Shown here piece by piece: positions 48,525-58,682 of a stretch of 64,000 nt of DNA. Position numbers and translations under genes: made by a program. Source of the stretch: Mytilisepta virgata (Eukaryota > Mollusca > Bivalvia > Mytilida > Mytilidae); assembly GCA_028015205.1 (NCBI GenBank), contig CM051514.1, forward strand, positions 24,568,150-24,632,149, written 5' to 3'. Under the pieces are notes generated by a model. The model was given only the letters and a program-made list of their open reading frames with translations. It did no database searches and was not told the DNA's origin. How positions within the stretch are numbered: the stretch's first letter is position 1; the number at the start of each line of letters is the position of its first letter.

Positions 48525-50235
48525 AGGCGACCGTTGATAGAACTACACAATTATCCTGGATAGTACATAATTAAGATTGCCAGGGTAAGAATGTGCAAAG
48601 CCTCTCATAGCTTCATGTCGGATACTGTCGCTCTAATAAACGAGATTAATATCAAGACTTCCTCCAACAAACCCTTTCTAATGAAAATGGTTAAACTTGG
48701 GACTAGAATTTTTGGGCTGTGTCATTTTTACATACCCTTTCTAACGAAAATGGTTTAACTTGGGGCTAGACTTGTTGTGCTGTGTCTTGTTTTCATGTCG
48801 TATCATGTGATGTGTTGTTGACACATGCATCTCGCGTCCTTTCGCAGCAAGATCGGCTTTATTTCGACACGCTTTCATCATCAATGTTTTATCTAATAAA
48901 ATTATGAAACTAGATTGAATTCACTCTGACAAGTCTTCATGAAATAGAGTTATACGAGTCCCTTGGAGAAATCAGTCAACCAATTACGAACCTATTACTT
49001 CAAACATGAAGGATAGTTTAGAACTTTAACATGTAATTCCAATTTGATTAGAAAATGAATTGAAAAATTAAGCTCATCTTGAAGACAGGAATGTTATCTC
49101 TCAGGCAATTTCAAATGTAATTGGCTTTACTAATACTAAAAGTCACTACGCAAATATTCGTTTGAAAGCCTCTTTTAATAAGGGTAATCTTATGTTTTTG
49201 TGTTAATTTATTTATTATGAATTACAAAGGTATGTTAAAATTGCACGAATCAGAGATATGTCGATTTCATGTGGGTTGATCTTATAAGGGTTTCTGTATC
49301 TTAAATTCAAGGTACTATTAATTTCCAATTAATCATATTTACTATCGATTGTCATAGAACGAGGAAATACATTTTTTGATACCAATTTTGATGCATAAGA
49401 TGTGTACATTTCGTCGATTTACGGCTCATCAGTTGTGGTCAATGCCTGAAATGTTGAAAACCAAAACAATTATCCAAAAATTTGGAACAGCAAATTCAAT
49501 GCCACAATGACGGAAAGGAGTGAAGCCAAAACTATCTAAGTACAGAGCTTTGTACGAGATAGATACTCCTAAGTTTTCACAAATTTTACATTTTGTAACA
49601 GTAATAAAAAGTGTCAGTTTTTGGCTAGTTCCGACATACTTACAACTGAGCTGGGAAAACGAGCTGAAAACAATTATATGTAATATCGCCGAAATAAGGA
49701 AGTGCTAAAATGTCCCGTTATATTTGTAATAAATTTCTCTTATTTTTCAGTTAATTTTACAGTCTCTCGAGCCGTGTTGGAAAAGTTGATAATCTCACTA
49801 GTGAGGTTTTTGTTCTCGGAATATGACTGGTCTTCAAACAATTTCTTTGGTTACATATAATAGTAACCAAACGCGATATTGTCGTCTGCTTTGTAATAAA
49901 ACGAAGTCCTGAAATCGGACAATATATCCAAACATGCCGTGCCCTTTGTCTGGTTCCTTTCCGTCCGCAATTGTGTCAACTGTAATACAAATTCCGCAAG
50001 GACAAATAGTTCAGGTTTAAATAACAACTGACATATGGAAATAATCAACCTTGTTTAACAATGACATTTTTAAATTATATTTAATAAAAAATTGTATTTA
50101 TTATGATTGCTAAATACTTGTAAAGAGTCAGATATTTTTCAATACAAGACATGCAGGTCACCATAATGACGGGAAGACATTGGGAGCAGATGATGACATT
50201 GACCAGTTTTTAAAGCGGTTTGAAAATAATAGAAA
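48525..50235. other. No recognisable gene
   Basis: Contains a direct repeat 'ccctttctaa(t/c)gaaaatggtt' at about 48665 and 48737. Otherwise unassigned AT-rich sequence. Confidence 0.45.
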
Positions 50236-50238
50236 CAG

Positions 50239-50355
50239 CGTCTTACATTATGACTAGTGGATTATCGGATTTCTCCAATCTCGATAGTTAAATTGCGGAA
50301 TTTTAACTATCTTGATGGCAGAAATCCGATAGTCCACTCGTTACAATGTAGGACG
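50239..50355. mobile_element. Foldback element, family of 6588-6655
   Basis: Outer arms cgtcttacattatgactagt and the complementary actcgttacaatgtaggacg, inner arms ggatttctccaatctcgata and tatcttgatggcagaaatcc. Almost fully paired over 117 bp. Confidence 0.7.
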
Positions 50356-50799
50356 TTATATTTCTCCAACATGTTCTCAATGAAGCAACCTAACGTAATT
50401 GTATTAGATTTGTTTCTATTATTTTTGTAGCCTTCACCATGTTTACCCTGGTGAATTACTTTAGCATAACAAGTTTCAGGGCTGTATCGTAAAGGCAAGT
50501 TTTTATTGCTTCAGGAAGCTGGAAAGAAACTTAGAATTTTTGTCAAGGTTGGAGTAGAAGATCTTAAATTACCTAAATTCGATTTTAGTAGTATAGTAGT
50601 AACAATCTCTTTGTCATAATTGATAACTAATTTACCAAGCCCCCCCCCCCCGCCCTTTTCACACGGTAGTATAAACGCTGAATGTGTAAACAACGTATAG
50701 AGAGTAATATTAACATTATTAAGGAATAATTACATTTATCCTTTTGATTTATGTCCTTGTGGGGTGTATTCCACCCAATCAAGCATTCGGACATTGCTT

Positions 50800-50803
50800 A
50801 AAG
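50800..50803. repeat. Target-site duplication AAAG, left
   Basis: AAAG precedes the left LTR and AAAG (59728-59731) follows the right LTR. A 4-bp direct repeat is in the usual range for LTR retrotransposon integrases. Confidence 0.85.
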
Positions 50804-51838
50804 TGTAACGTGCAAGGGGGTATCAATTGCACGTCCTTGTGGGATCGTATCGAGGTTATTTCCTCGAGTTCTTTTGACATACGTCTGACCTGCGCGTGAC
50901 GGATTCTCAAAGCTTAAAATGACAGGAGACGACGGACACAAAGGAAGATATGAATCGACCTACAAATATTGATGTTGTAAACCCTGTGCGTACCTTAGCT
51001 ATTATTTCAAGCATTTACTACGACACAGTCTACCTTGCTTGGCTTTCCTCAGCACCCGTACTAAGATGCTGGATCTGTTTTGGCGTGTGCGTATTTCAGC
51101 ACCTGCACCAAGTCAGCACTGCTGGACAATCTATATTGGCGTGTGCGTATCTCAGCACCTGCACCAAGTCAGCACGTCTGGACAGTCTGTATTGGCGTGT
51201 GCGTATTTCAGCACCTGCACCAAGTCAGCACGGCTGGACAAACTATATTGGTGTGTGCGTATCTCAGCACCTGCACAAAGTCAGCACGGCTGAACAATCT
51301 TTATTTGCGTGTGCGTATTTCAGCACCTGCGCCAAGTCAGCACGGCTTCATTAATTAGCAACCTCTAATATGTCCTATTAATACTTCCTAAAACTCTTCT
51401 TCTACTACTTGCAATTTTATTATACCTTATTATTTCTTTTGAACTTCTACACCGCAATTTATGATTTAACTAAGACACCTGCTTATATACTGGTAATATG
51501 GACTATTCCATTATCCAACGGACGATACCCATTGAAATAACTACCCCTAATCATCAGAGCGTTTTAAGATACCTGAATCATAAACATTTGAGCGCCTAAA
51601 TGACGGCCCTACTAATTGCAACTAATGATCCTAATATTTCCGTAATTAACAATTGTACCCGTACTTATTGGTTTTGTATATTAAAATGTCCTTGGTTACT
51701 TGTAAACACTTACAAGAAATTAACACGTTAATACCTGAGCCGAACAATGCATTTATAGTAACCATTTCAAAGGATAAATATTATAATAAACCAGAATAAT
51801 ATAAATCTACAAATAGTCAATGAACCTATTTTGTCACA
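50804..51838 (-). repeat. 3' LTR of the Ty3/Gypsy element
   Basis: 1035 bp, bounded by TG (tgtaacgtgcaag) and CA (attttgtcaca). It matches the other LTR with about 15 substitutions and a 10-bp gap near 51435 (ccgagtggct is missing here), about 1.4% divergence by eye. The element reads on the minus strand, so this downstream copy is the 3' LTR. Confidence 0.95.
51083..51352. repeat. Five 56-bp tandem repeats inside the 3' LTR
   Basis: Units start at 51083, 51139, 51195, 51251 and 51307, each with gcgtgtgcgtat, 'cagcacctgcaccaagtcag' and cacggctg. All three plus frames are open through it, which explains three overlapping spurious ORFs. The same block lies in the 5' LTR. The repeated gtcagca/tcagcac words and a cacctg box could be transcription-factor sites in U3. 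Confidence 0.9.
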
Positions 51839-52739
51839 TTACCCACGACTCCAAGAAATGCGTCCCCGCATTTACCCGTACAGTTGAATACATCGATTCC
51901 TATGGAACTATTTCATTCCCAAACTCTATCCGGGGTATTGCCTCTTGACACACCTAATAAAGCAGCCCAGCTGTATGAAACACCTATCGCTCTTTGAGCG
52001 ATGAAACTCGTGTTGATTGATCAGCAACCAACTTTGCCTACCTGTAGACTACTATCTACATCTGTGTCAAGATTCCCGCAAACTGTACATCTAAACACCT
52101 GGAGAAATCGTGCAGGTAAGTGATTCCAATTTCATTTCCTCTATAGAATACGGTACCATTTCTTCCAATATAAAACTATGGATAAACTATTATGCGGAAT
52201 TCCTTTTGATCAATTCCTTTTCCTGTAAATATACCAGCAACTACCTATTTGAAAACATTAGAATCAGAGCAACTGTAAACTGAAATTAAGTATCAAATTT
52301 TGATCAAGAAATCATATTCAAAGGGTTGTTAATTTTGACTGCCACTTGAAAAATAAATATCCAAAAACAGGTTATGAGAAAATTTTGCCTCTGCAGCGGC
52401 CCCAAGGAGCCTACTCTTTTTCGAACTCTGTCAGAGGGGTCTTTAACGTGCCCAGGACGAGGCAATTCCTGAACACGGGACCTCGGATTTAACGTCCCCA
52501 TCCGACGGACACACATATATATACATTAACAATAGACTTGATGTTACAGGTAACAAACACTTTATTAAATATAAGTCTTGAAGCCTCCCTGGCTCAGTGG
52601 AATGTCAAAAGTCATCTTCTAAATTTTTACACGCAACTAAGGAATCCTCCCTGTAGCCTTTCAACTGAAACGTAAAGATACCATCTCGCACTCCTGGCGG
52701 CGAATCTGCGATGAGCCTCATCGTTTCTTATCTTATTAT
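51839..52739 (-). other. Non-coding interval between ORF2 and 3' LTR
   Basis: About 900 bp. 52400-52515 holds a block (gtctttaacgtgcccaggac, then gggacctcggatttaacgtc) that I recognise as a motif widely repeated in bivalve DNA, so a short repeat may be nested here. The sequence next to the LTR (minus: ggagtcgtgggtaa) is a poor polypurine tract. Confidence 0.5.
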
Positions 52740-53516
52740 TCACTCCTTCCAAGTTATTTCTGTTAATTCCTTCACCTTTTTACCTCCATCGAAGTAAGTG
52801 ATTGTGGTCGTCTGCCTCTTCCTCCTAAACGGGGTATCAGTCTGTGTTGCTGTGTCTACGAGCATGTGGTTCCCCTGATTCTCTGGTCTGCTAAAGACTG
52901 CGGACGAGGTCGTGGGACGAATGCACACTGACTCGACAGTCTGACATCTACTTCTTGGTGTTAAAAATAGCAGAGGAGAGGTGAAGACTGTTTCCTCTGA
53001 TATCCTGGTAGTTGAATCATCAGGACGGACTACGGTGGCCGTCGTTCTCGGCTGGCAGACCCTCTTAGGAGCTGACACACTGTCCCTAAGCTGGTCAAGA
53101 AGCTGTCTTTTCTTTGAACCAATCTGAGGGCTAGGCGTTACAACCACTGGTCGCGTCGGTTTCCTGATCTCGGGTCCCCTTTTGCAGGTGAACCCGGTAG
53201 CACTTGTCACCGGAACATCTCCAATGATATCCGAGAGGTTACCTGGATCATGTTCATCAAAATCTGACGCTGAATCGATCGCTTCCAATTTGTCCTTATG
53301 ACACCTGGTCATGTGCCTATCTAGGTCGTACTTTCTGGTACTCCCGTATCTGCAGCCGCTGTATTTGCAGATGAATTGCATTGCCTCCCGCTTCTGCTTG
53401 ACGCACCTCATCACATGCTTCTCGAAATCTTCCTCGTTTCCGAACGATTCTATACAAACAGGACATCTAATGTCTCCACCATTCCTCTTACGCGGTGTTT
53501 TCTTAGTATTAGCCAT
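52740..53516 (-). CDS. Extra ORF with C2H2-like zinc fingers in the retrotransposon (ORF2)
   Basis: 258 codons from ATG 53516 to the stop at 52740. The frame stays open upstream to 53732, but ATG 53516 directly follows a near-perfect splice acceptor (minus tattatatttttcag|ATG), so it is the likely start on a spliced mRNA. Near the N-terminus lie a CPVC...HVMRC finger and a CKYSGC...HMTRCH finger, preceded by a basic KKTPRKR stretch. The rest is Ser/Thr/Arg-rich with no membrane segment or signal peptide, so it is not an envelope protein. It occupies the env position after pol. It may bind the element's nucleic acid or host chromatin; the origin (captured host gene or ancient retroelement ORF) is open. 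Confidence 0.7.
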   Translation of the reverse strand: MANTKKTPRKRNGGDIRCPVCIESFGNEEDFEKHVMRCVKQKREAMQFICKYSGCRYGSTRKYDLDRHMTRCHKDKLEAIDSASDFDEHDPGNLSDIIGDVPVTSATGFTCKRGPEIRKPTRPVVVTPSPQIGSKKRQLLDQLRDSVSAPKRVCQPRTTATVVRPDDSTTRISEETVFTSPLLFLTPRSRCQTVESVCIRPTTSSAVFSRPENQGNHMLVDTATQTDTPFRRKRQTTTITYFDGGKKVKELTEITWKE

Positions 53517-53535
53517 CTGAAAAATATAATAAAAA
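53516..53535 (-). promoter_or_regulatory. Splice acceptor for ORF2
   Basis: On the minus strand a pyrimidine-rich tattatatttttcag ends exactly before ATG GCT. It implies a subgenomic mRNA, as retroviruses make for env. The donor was not located. Confidence 0.55.
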
Positions 53536-53598
53536 TAATTTTCAACATCAGCTATGATAAATCCGGTCGGTACCAATATTAAAAATCTATTTACATAT

Positions 53599-53865
53599 TT
53601 ATAATTTTCTAAATAACCACTCCTGTTCGTAATCCTGCAACCATACTGGGGGTTTTCTACTCCTTCTAGGCCTGCCAGATACCTCTGACTCAACCCAGGA
53701 GGCTTCTTGTACCTTGATTGGGCTGGTTGCATACCTGTCTTCTATGTCCATGGAATCACTGTCAGGGGATCTGACCTCCTTGCTTAAGAGATCGTCTGAT
53801 AACTGCTGTTCTTCAGATTGACTTTCCATTTCACCCTGCAGTTGCTGCGACCTACACGGCCGCAT
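53599..53865 (-). pseudogene. Out-of-frame C-terminal tail of pol
   Basis: This frame starts MRPCRSQQ, preceded in the same frame by the VDR typical of Gypsy pol tails, and ends with a GRPRRSRKPPVWLQDYE-type sequence, the usual close of Gypsy polyproteins. It overlaps the end of the main gag-pol frame (stop at 53784) in another register. A small deletion close to the GPY motif of the main frame would explain the shift. It ends before the ORF2 start. Confidence 0.65.
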
Positions 53866-56800
53866 CCTGTCAACATGAATAACTTGGGCTCTTCCTTTTC
53901 TCCCACAGTTGACAAAGTATGTCCAATCCGATATGGACCTTTCCAGTAGCTTGTAAACTTTGGACTAAGACCCTGTTTACGAATGGGGAAGTACACATAT
54001 ACCAAATCCCCATTGCTGAACTTTTCCCAGTTCAGCTTCCGATCATGATACTTCTTTTGCCTGGATATTTCGCCCTCAACATGCTGCCTAACGATCCGAT
54101 GAGCAGTTTCCATTCTTTCCTGGACTTCCCAAACCCAGCAGTTGCGAGGCATATCCTTGGCTGTTTGTGGTGGTTCGTATATAAGATCCAAGGGCGTTGC
54201 TACTTCCCGTCCTAGCATTAAGCGGTTTGGGGAAAAAGCAGTTGTTTCATGTACGGCTGATCGGTATGCCATCATCACATAGGGCAATAGCAGATCCCAA
54301 TCCCTATGACTGTCATCTACATAGGAAGACAGCATGGTTGCCAGAGTCTTATTAAAACGTTCAACCATGCCGTCTGACTTTGGGTGATATGGCGTTGTTC
54401 TCGTCTTTCTTATACCCAGTAGCTTGCACATTTCAACAAACAGTTCACTCTCGAACTGACTGCCCTGATCGGAATGTATAGTTGTTGGTACCCCGAATCG
54501 ACACACTATTTCTTTGACTATTATTTCAGCCACTGTAGAAGCTTCCATATTTGGCATAGCGTGAGCTTCCGTCCATTTTGTATAGTAATCGCTTACAAAG
54601 AGTATGTATTTATTTCCATTATCTGTTTTAGGAAGCTCCCCTAAAATATCCGCTGCTATTCTTTCCATCGGATAGCCGGATTCAGTAACTTTCATTGGTG
54701 CCCGTTTGTGTTTTAGTGGCATCTTCCTTTTGTTGTAGATCTCACAGCCTCCTATGTAAGTTTTGACATCTTTACGCATCCCTGGCCAGTAATACCTCGG
54801 CTTCAGTCGACCCAGGGTTTTCTTTACGCCTAAGTGCCCCGAAGTCTTCGTCATGACAACTTCGAATTTAAGTATCTTTCTTCTCTCGCTTAATGGGATT
54901 ACTACTGACTGAGATTTGTTATCCTTTGTCGTTCGATATAAGATGTTATTTTCTATTTGTAAACTGTCCCATTGAGCCCACAGGGATTTTACAACGAAAC
55001 TCTGACCTCCTATCTCTTCAAAGGATGGCTTCTCGGATTTTTCGACCCATCGTCGGACGAGTCGGAGATCTTCATCCTGTTCTTGCATTTCTTGTATCGA
55101 AAGCTCTCTGCCATCTTTGGTAGAACCAGTAGTTTCCTTCGGTTCCGTACCAGCGATCGTCTGTACACGAGGCGTAGCTTCTGCTGGTTTGAAACCGCAC
55201 TTTTTGCAAGGATTTCTGCTAAGGGCGTCTGCATTTTGGTGTTGCGAGCCGGGACGGTGCTTTATTGCCATATCGTAGGTTGTTAAAACGTCTAGCCATC
55301 GGGCTAATTGTCCTTCTGCATTTTTAAAATTCATGAGCCACTGCAGCGAACTATGGTCTGTCCTTATAACGAACCGTCTTCCATATAAGAAATGTCGAAA
55401 ATGTTTCACAAAGTGAACCACTGCAAGCAACTCCTTACGAGTCACGCAGTATTTCCTCTCAGATTTTGCCAGTGTGCGGCTTCCATACGCAATAACTTTC
55501 TCGATACCATTATCTTCTTGTGACAAAACCGCACCTATGGCGTCCTTGCTAGCGTCCGTGTCCAAGATAAAAGATTTTGAAAAGTCTGGGTGAACCAAAA
55601 TAGGTGCGCTCATAAGCTTTTCCTTGAGTCCTTCGAATGCACTTTGGCAGTCATTAGTCCAGAGAAAATCTTTTCCTTTTTCTGTAAGCTTGTGCAAACA
55701 CTTCGCAATGGCAGAGAAATTTTGAATGTATCGACGGTAGTAACCGCACAATCCGAGAAACGATCTTAGTTCCGTTACATTAGTTGGTACTGGCCAATTC
55801 TTTATGTCCTCTACCTTACTTGGATCGGTTGCTACTCCTTTCGCAGATATTATATGTCCTAGGAACGAAACTTCCTTGGCAAAAAGCGAACACTTCTTAG
55901 GTTTGAGTTTCAGTCCAGCACCCTTTAGTCGATCAAACACCTTTGAGAGGTTTCCTATCATGTCCTTAAATGTTTTGCCTGTGACTATGATGTCGTCTAA
56001 ATAAACGAGGCAAATATCCCATTGCAGACCTAACAACACCCTTTCCATTAGTCGTTCGAAGGTCGCTGGTGCGTTTGCCAACCCAAATGGCATTACTCGA
56101 AATTGAAAAAGTCCACGTCTGGTGGCAAACGCCGTCTTGGATCTGTCTGATTTTTCCATTTCTACTTGCCAATACCCAGAGCAGAGGTCCAAGGTCGAGA
56201 ACCACTGGTTTCCAGATAACTGCTCTAGAGAGTCATCGATTCGCGGTAGCGGATACGCGTCCTTTGTGGTGAGCTCATTTAAACGCCTATAGTCGATACA
56301 AAAACGAGTACTTCCATCCTTTTTTCTAACGAGAACCACTCCTGACGACCATGGTCCATCTGCTTGTTCAATGACCTTCTTGGCCAACATTTGGTCAATG
56401 TGTTGGTCTATTTCATCACGCATTGCAACTGGCATTCGTCGAGGTGGCTGCTTCACGGGGTGGTGTTTTCCTGTATTTATCTGATGTTTTACCACGTCTG
56501 TCCTTCCTAGATCCTGATCGGAAGTAGCAAAAAGATCTGCATTTTTATTTATCATCGCCCGAACGAGGTTTCCCTGGTATGGTGTCAGATGTTTGCTCGA
56601 ACATGTTATTAAGTCTGCCATCGCCTCTCCACAGGAAAGGTCTTTTTGACACTTCTTTTTGGTGCTCTGATTTTCTTCATTGACAACGTAATCAACAGGG
56701 TGTAGCTCTGCAATAGAGGCTCCAGTCCTTACAACCTTAACTTCGTCAGAGACGTTCATTAGCCTCACAGGCAGTTTCTCCTTAGGCTTTACTAAGGTCC

Positions 56801-58640
56801 TAGCTACTAACGCACAGTCGCGTTTTAGAAAGGCCTCACAAGGTTCCAATATACCCAGTTTTATGTTTTCATCAACCTCCTTTATATTTGGTACGTATCC
56901 TTCTACCAACAATTCGGTGTTGGGGGGTATGCTAATATCGTGTTTTATTGTTACACGGAAACAACCTATTTTTCCCTCAAGATGCAGTGGTACAGATTCG
57001 TTTCCGTACCTCATCTCATTCTTCGTACAGTCAATTACGCATCCGTGCGTTTGTATGAAGTCTAGTCCAAGTATGCCGTCCATAGGTAGATCTGCAATAA
57101 CTGCTTCCATCTGGAACTCGTCTTCTTTTAACTGTAAGTCGAAGAAGGCTTGTCCAATACTGGATAGATCGGTACCACAGGCGGCAACCACTGTCTGTCT
57201 TAATGCCTTGATAGGTGGTCTGGCACTCTGATCCAGAGCATAGAAAGTTTTGTTGGAAATTAAACTCAAAGTATCACCAGTATCTACTAAAAGCTTCACT
57301 TTCAGTCCATTTAAAGTTGTGTTAATATACATTCCTGCTTCTCTATTGGAAGTATTAAGTCCAACGCTAGCCCTATCTGTTTGCATTTTTCGTTTCTTTG
57401 ATCGGGTCGCCTTCAACGGTCGTACCTTAGATTCCTGTGTTGTCGTTTTGGCTGACTTATTAACTTTTGGCTTTCTACAGTTCCTTGCGAAATGCCCTTT
57501 TTCTCCGCAGTTGAAGCATTCCAAATTTCTGGAATTGGCTGGCCTGTTAAATCCGTGACATTTCTTACCTTGTTCTTTAAACTCGTCCAATTCTTTCTTA
57601 AATTCGTCTAGCTTTTCGTTGACAGCTTTTAATGCTTCCTCAAATCTATGTTCAGAACTTGCTTCACTAGTTGAGACTTCCTCTTTGCCAATTGCTCCGC
57701 GAAAATGCGCTCTACCGAAATCGTTCTTCCGTTCTGCCTTATAAAACGCTTCTAGTTCTACTGCCAGACAGATTGCCTGATTTAAATTACAGGGTCGAGA
57801 TTGTTTTATGCGAATTCTCATTTCTGGATTGGCTAAAGCATCCAAAAAGTTTTCGGTTGCTAAGGTCTCACGGACTTCAGATGGTGCTTTAGGATACGAT
57901 TTATTTACTAGTCTGCGGATAGCTTGTCCAAGTTCTGGAAGACTCTCACTGGCCCTCTGTTTTCTCTCCTTTAGCTGAACTCTGTACAGGTCGGTTTGGT
58001 TAGGTGGCGCAAATCGCTCCTCCAAAGATGTAACTAAAACATCAAAATGACCTTGCCGATCGAGCGGTAAATCACCCAGTATGCATTGTGCTTGGCCGCG
58101 CAATGCGGCCGCAAGATACAACCCCTTTTCTGCATCATTCCACTCGTTTATTGTTGCACAAGCGTCAAAATGCGATTTGTAATCCCTCCATTCTCCAGTT
58201 CCATCATAATTTGCCAATTTTATACTCCTAAAACTATTGCGGTGTATTGCCTTACTAGGAGTAACTGTTTCTGGAAACGTGACTGTATTACGTGTTGGCA
58301 ATGTTCTTCTTAATGGTGGTGTATTGACCTCCTCAGCATTAGCAGTTCTAATTCCTGGCGCTGGAGAACTAGTTTTTGGCTGCTTCTGCCTAGCTCCTCC
58401 ATACGAGCCACATTGAAAGTGTTCTTTAAAGTCATCTACTACAGTGCTCTTTTCTTTCTCAGAAGTGAATAATCTATCTGATGTTTGTTGACTTCGGATC
58501 GTAACGATACCCGAGTCGCTGTGGTTGCTCTTATTACTCTTAGACCTGGGAGTAGTTTTACCACAATTCTCCTTCACTTCTTCTTTCCGCAAATGCTTTA
58601 TTTCTTCTTCTAACAAACTAATCTGCGTTTCCAAATCCAT
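53784..58640 (-). CDS. Gag-Pol polyprotein of a Ty3/Gypsy retrotransposon
   Basis: A single 1618-codon frame starting 42 nt inside the 5' LTR. Domains by residue: coiled N-terminus (1-20), gag core (about 137-300), CCHC knuckle C375-C378-H383-C388, aspartic protease D453-T-G, reverse transcriptase with D818 and YLDD at 880-883, RNase H with D1029, E1070, D1095 and D1138, integrase core D1331, D1391 and E1427 (35 residues between the last two), and GPY motif at 1568-1570. The gag-PR-RT-RH-IN order is that of Ty3/Gypsy. Damage: the integrase zinc domain keeps H1269 and C1299 but has Tyr1302 where the last Cys belongs and no His near 1262. The normal tail continues in another frame (53599-53865). 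No frame break separates gag from pol. Confidence 0.95.
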   Translation of the reverse strand: MDLETQISLLEEEIKHLRKEEVKENCGKTTPRSKSNKSNHSDSGIVTIRSQQTSDRLFTSEKEKSTVVDDFKEHFQCGSYGGARQKQPKTSSPAPGIRTANAEEVNTPPLRRTLPTRNTVTFPETVTPSKAIHRNSFRSIKLANYDGTGEWRDYKSHFDACATINEWNDAEKGLYLAAALRGQAQCILGDLPLDRQGHFDVLVTSLEERFAPPNQTDLYRVQLKERKQRASESLPELGQAIRRLVNKSYPKAPSEVRETLATENFLDALANPEMRIRIKQSRPCNLNQAICLAVELEAFYKAERKNDFGRAHFRGAIGKEEVSTSEASSEHRFEEALKAVNEKLDEFKKELDEFKEQGKKCHGFNRPANSRNLECFNCGEKGHFARNCRKPKVNKSAKTTTQESKVRPLKATRSKKRKMQTDRASVGLNTSNREAGMYINTTLNGLKVKLLVDTGDTLSLISNKTFYALDQSARPPIKALRQTVVAACGTDLSSIGQAFFDLQLKEDEFQMEAVIADLPMDGILGLDFIQTHGCVIDCTKNEMRYGNESVPLHLEGKIGCFRVTIKHDISIPPNTELLVEGYVPNIKEVDENIKLGILEPCEAFLKRDCALVARTLVKPKEKLPVRLMNVSDEVKVVRTGASIAELHPVDYVVNEENQSTKKKCQKDLSCGEAMADLITCSSKHLTPYQGNLVRAMINKNADLFATSDQDLGRTDVVKHQINTGKHHPVKQPPRRMPVAMRDEIDQHIDQMLAKKVIEQADGPWSSGVVLVRKKDGSTRFCIDYRRLNELTTKDAYPLPRIDDSLEQLSGNQWFSTLDLCSGYWQVEMEKSDRSKTAFATRRGLFQFRVMPFGLANAPATFERLMERVLLGLQWDICLVYLDDIIVTGKTFKDMIGNLSKVFDRLKGAGLKLKPKKCSLFAKEVSFLGHIISAKGVATDPSKVEDIKNWPVPTNVTELRSFLGLCGYYRRYIQNFSAIAKCLHKLTEKGKDFLWTNDCQSAFEGLKEKLMSAPILVHPDFSKSFILDTDASKDAIGAVLSQEDNGIEKVIAYGSRTLAKSERKYCVTRKELLAVVHFVKHFRHFLYGRRFVIRTDHSSLQWLMNFKNAEGQLARWLDVLTTYDMAIKHRPGSQHQNADALSRNPCKKCGFKPAEATPRVQTIAGTEPKETTGSTKDGRELSIQEMQEQDEDLRLVRRWVEKSEKPSFEEIGGQSFVVKSLWAQWDSLQIENNILYRTTKDNKSQSVVIPLSERRKILKFEVVMTKTSGHLGVKKTLGRLKPRYYWPGMRKDVKTYIGGCEIYNKRKMPLKHKRAPMKVTESGYPMERIAADILGELPKTDNGNKYILFVSDYYTKWTEAHAMPNMEASTVAEIIVKEIVCRFGVPTTIHSDQGSQFESELFVEMCKLLGIRKTRTTPYHPKSDGMVERFNKTLATMLSSYVDDSHRDWDLLLPYVMMAYRSAVHETTAFSPNRLMLGREVATPLDLIYEPPQTAKDMPRNCWVWEVQERMETAHRIVRQHVEGEISRQKKYHDRKLNWEKFSNGDLVYVYFPIRKQGLSPKFTSYWKGPYRIGHTLSTVGEKEEPKLFMLTGCGRVGRSNCRVKWKVNLKNSSYQTIS

Positions 58641-58656
58641 GTTTCTACTTTCAAAA

Positions 58657-58676
58657 GAATCCCACCGCTGCCACCA
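58657..58676 (-). promoter_or_regulatory. Primer binding site for tRNA-Leu
   Basis: The plus strand reads GAATCCCACCGCTGCCACCA, which is the 3' end of animal tRNA-Leu(AAG/UAG) including CCA, as I remember it. It sits six bases inside the 5' LTR. The full 20-base match makes the primer assignment firm, and it also fixes the transcription direction. Confidence 0.85.
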
Positions 58677-58682
58677 AAATTA

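Noticed and set aside
50950..51358. Three overlapping ORFs (134, 84 and 92 codons) in the LTR, repeated at 58829-59237
   Set aside because: They arise from the 56-bp tandem repeat, which is open in all three frames; they are also antisense to the element.
53517..53732. N-terminal 72 codons of the long zinc-finger frame
   Set aside because: This part overlaps the displaced pol tail, has no protein-like features, and precedes a splice acceptor; the start at 53516 fits better.
54893..58313. Many plus-strand ORFs of 66-122 codons across the retrotransposon
   Set aside because: Antisense shadows of gag-pol.
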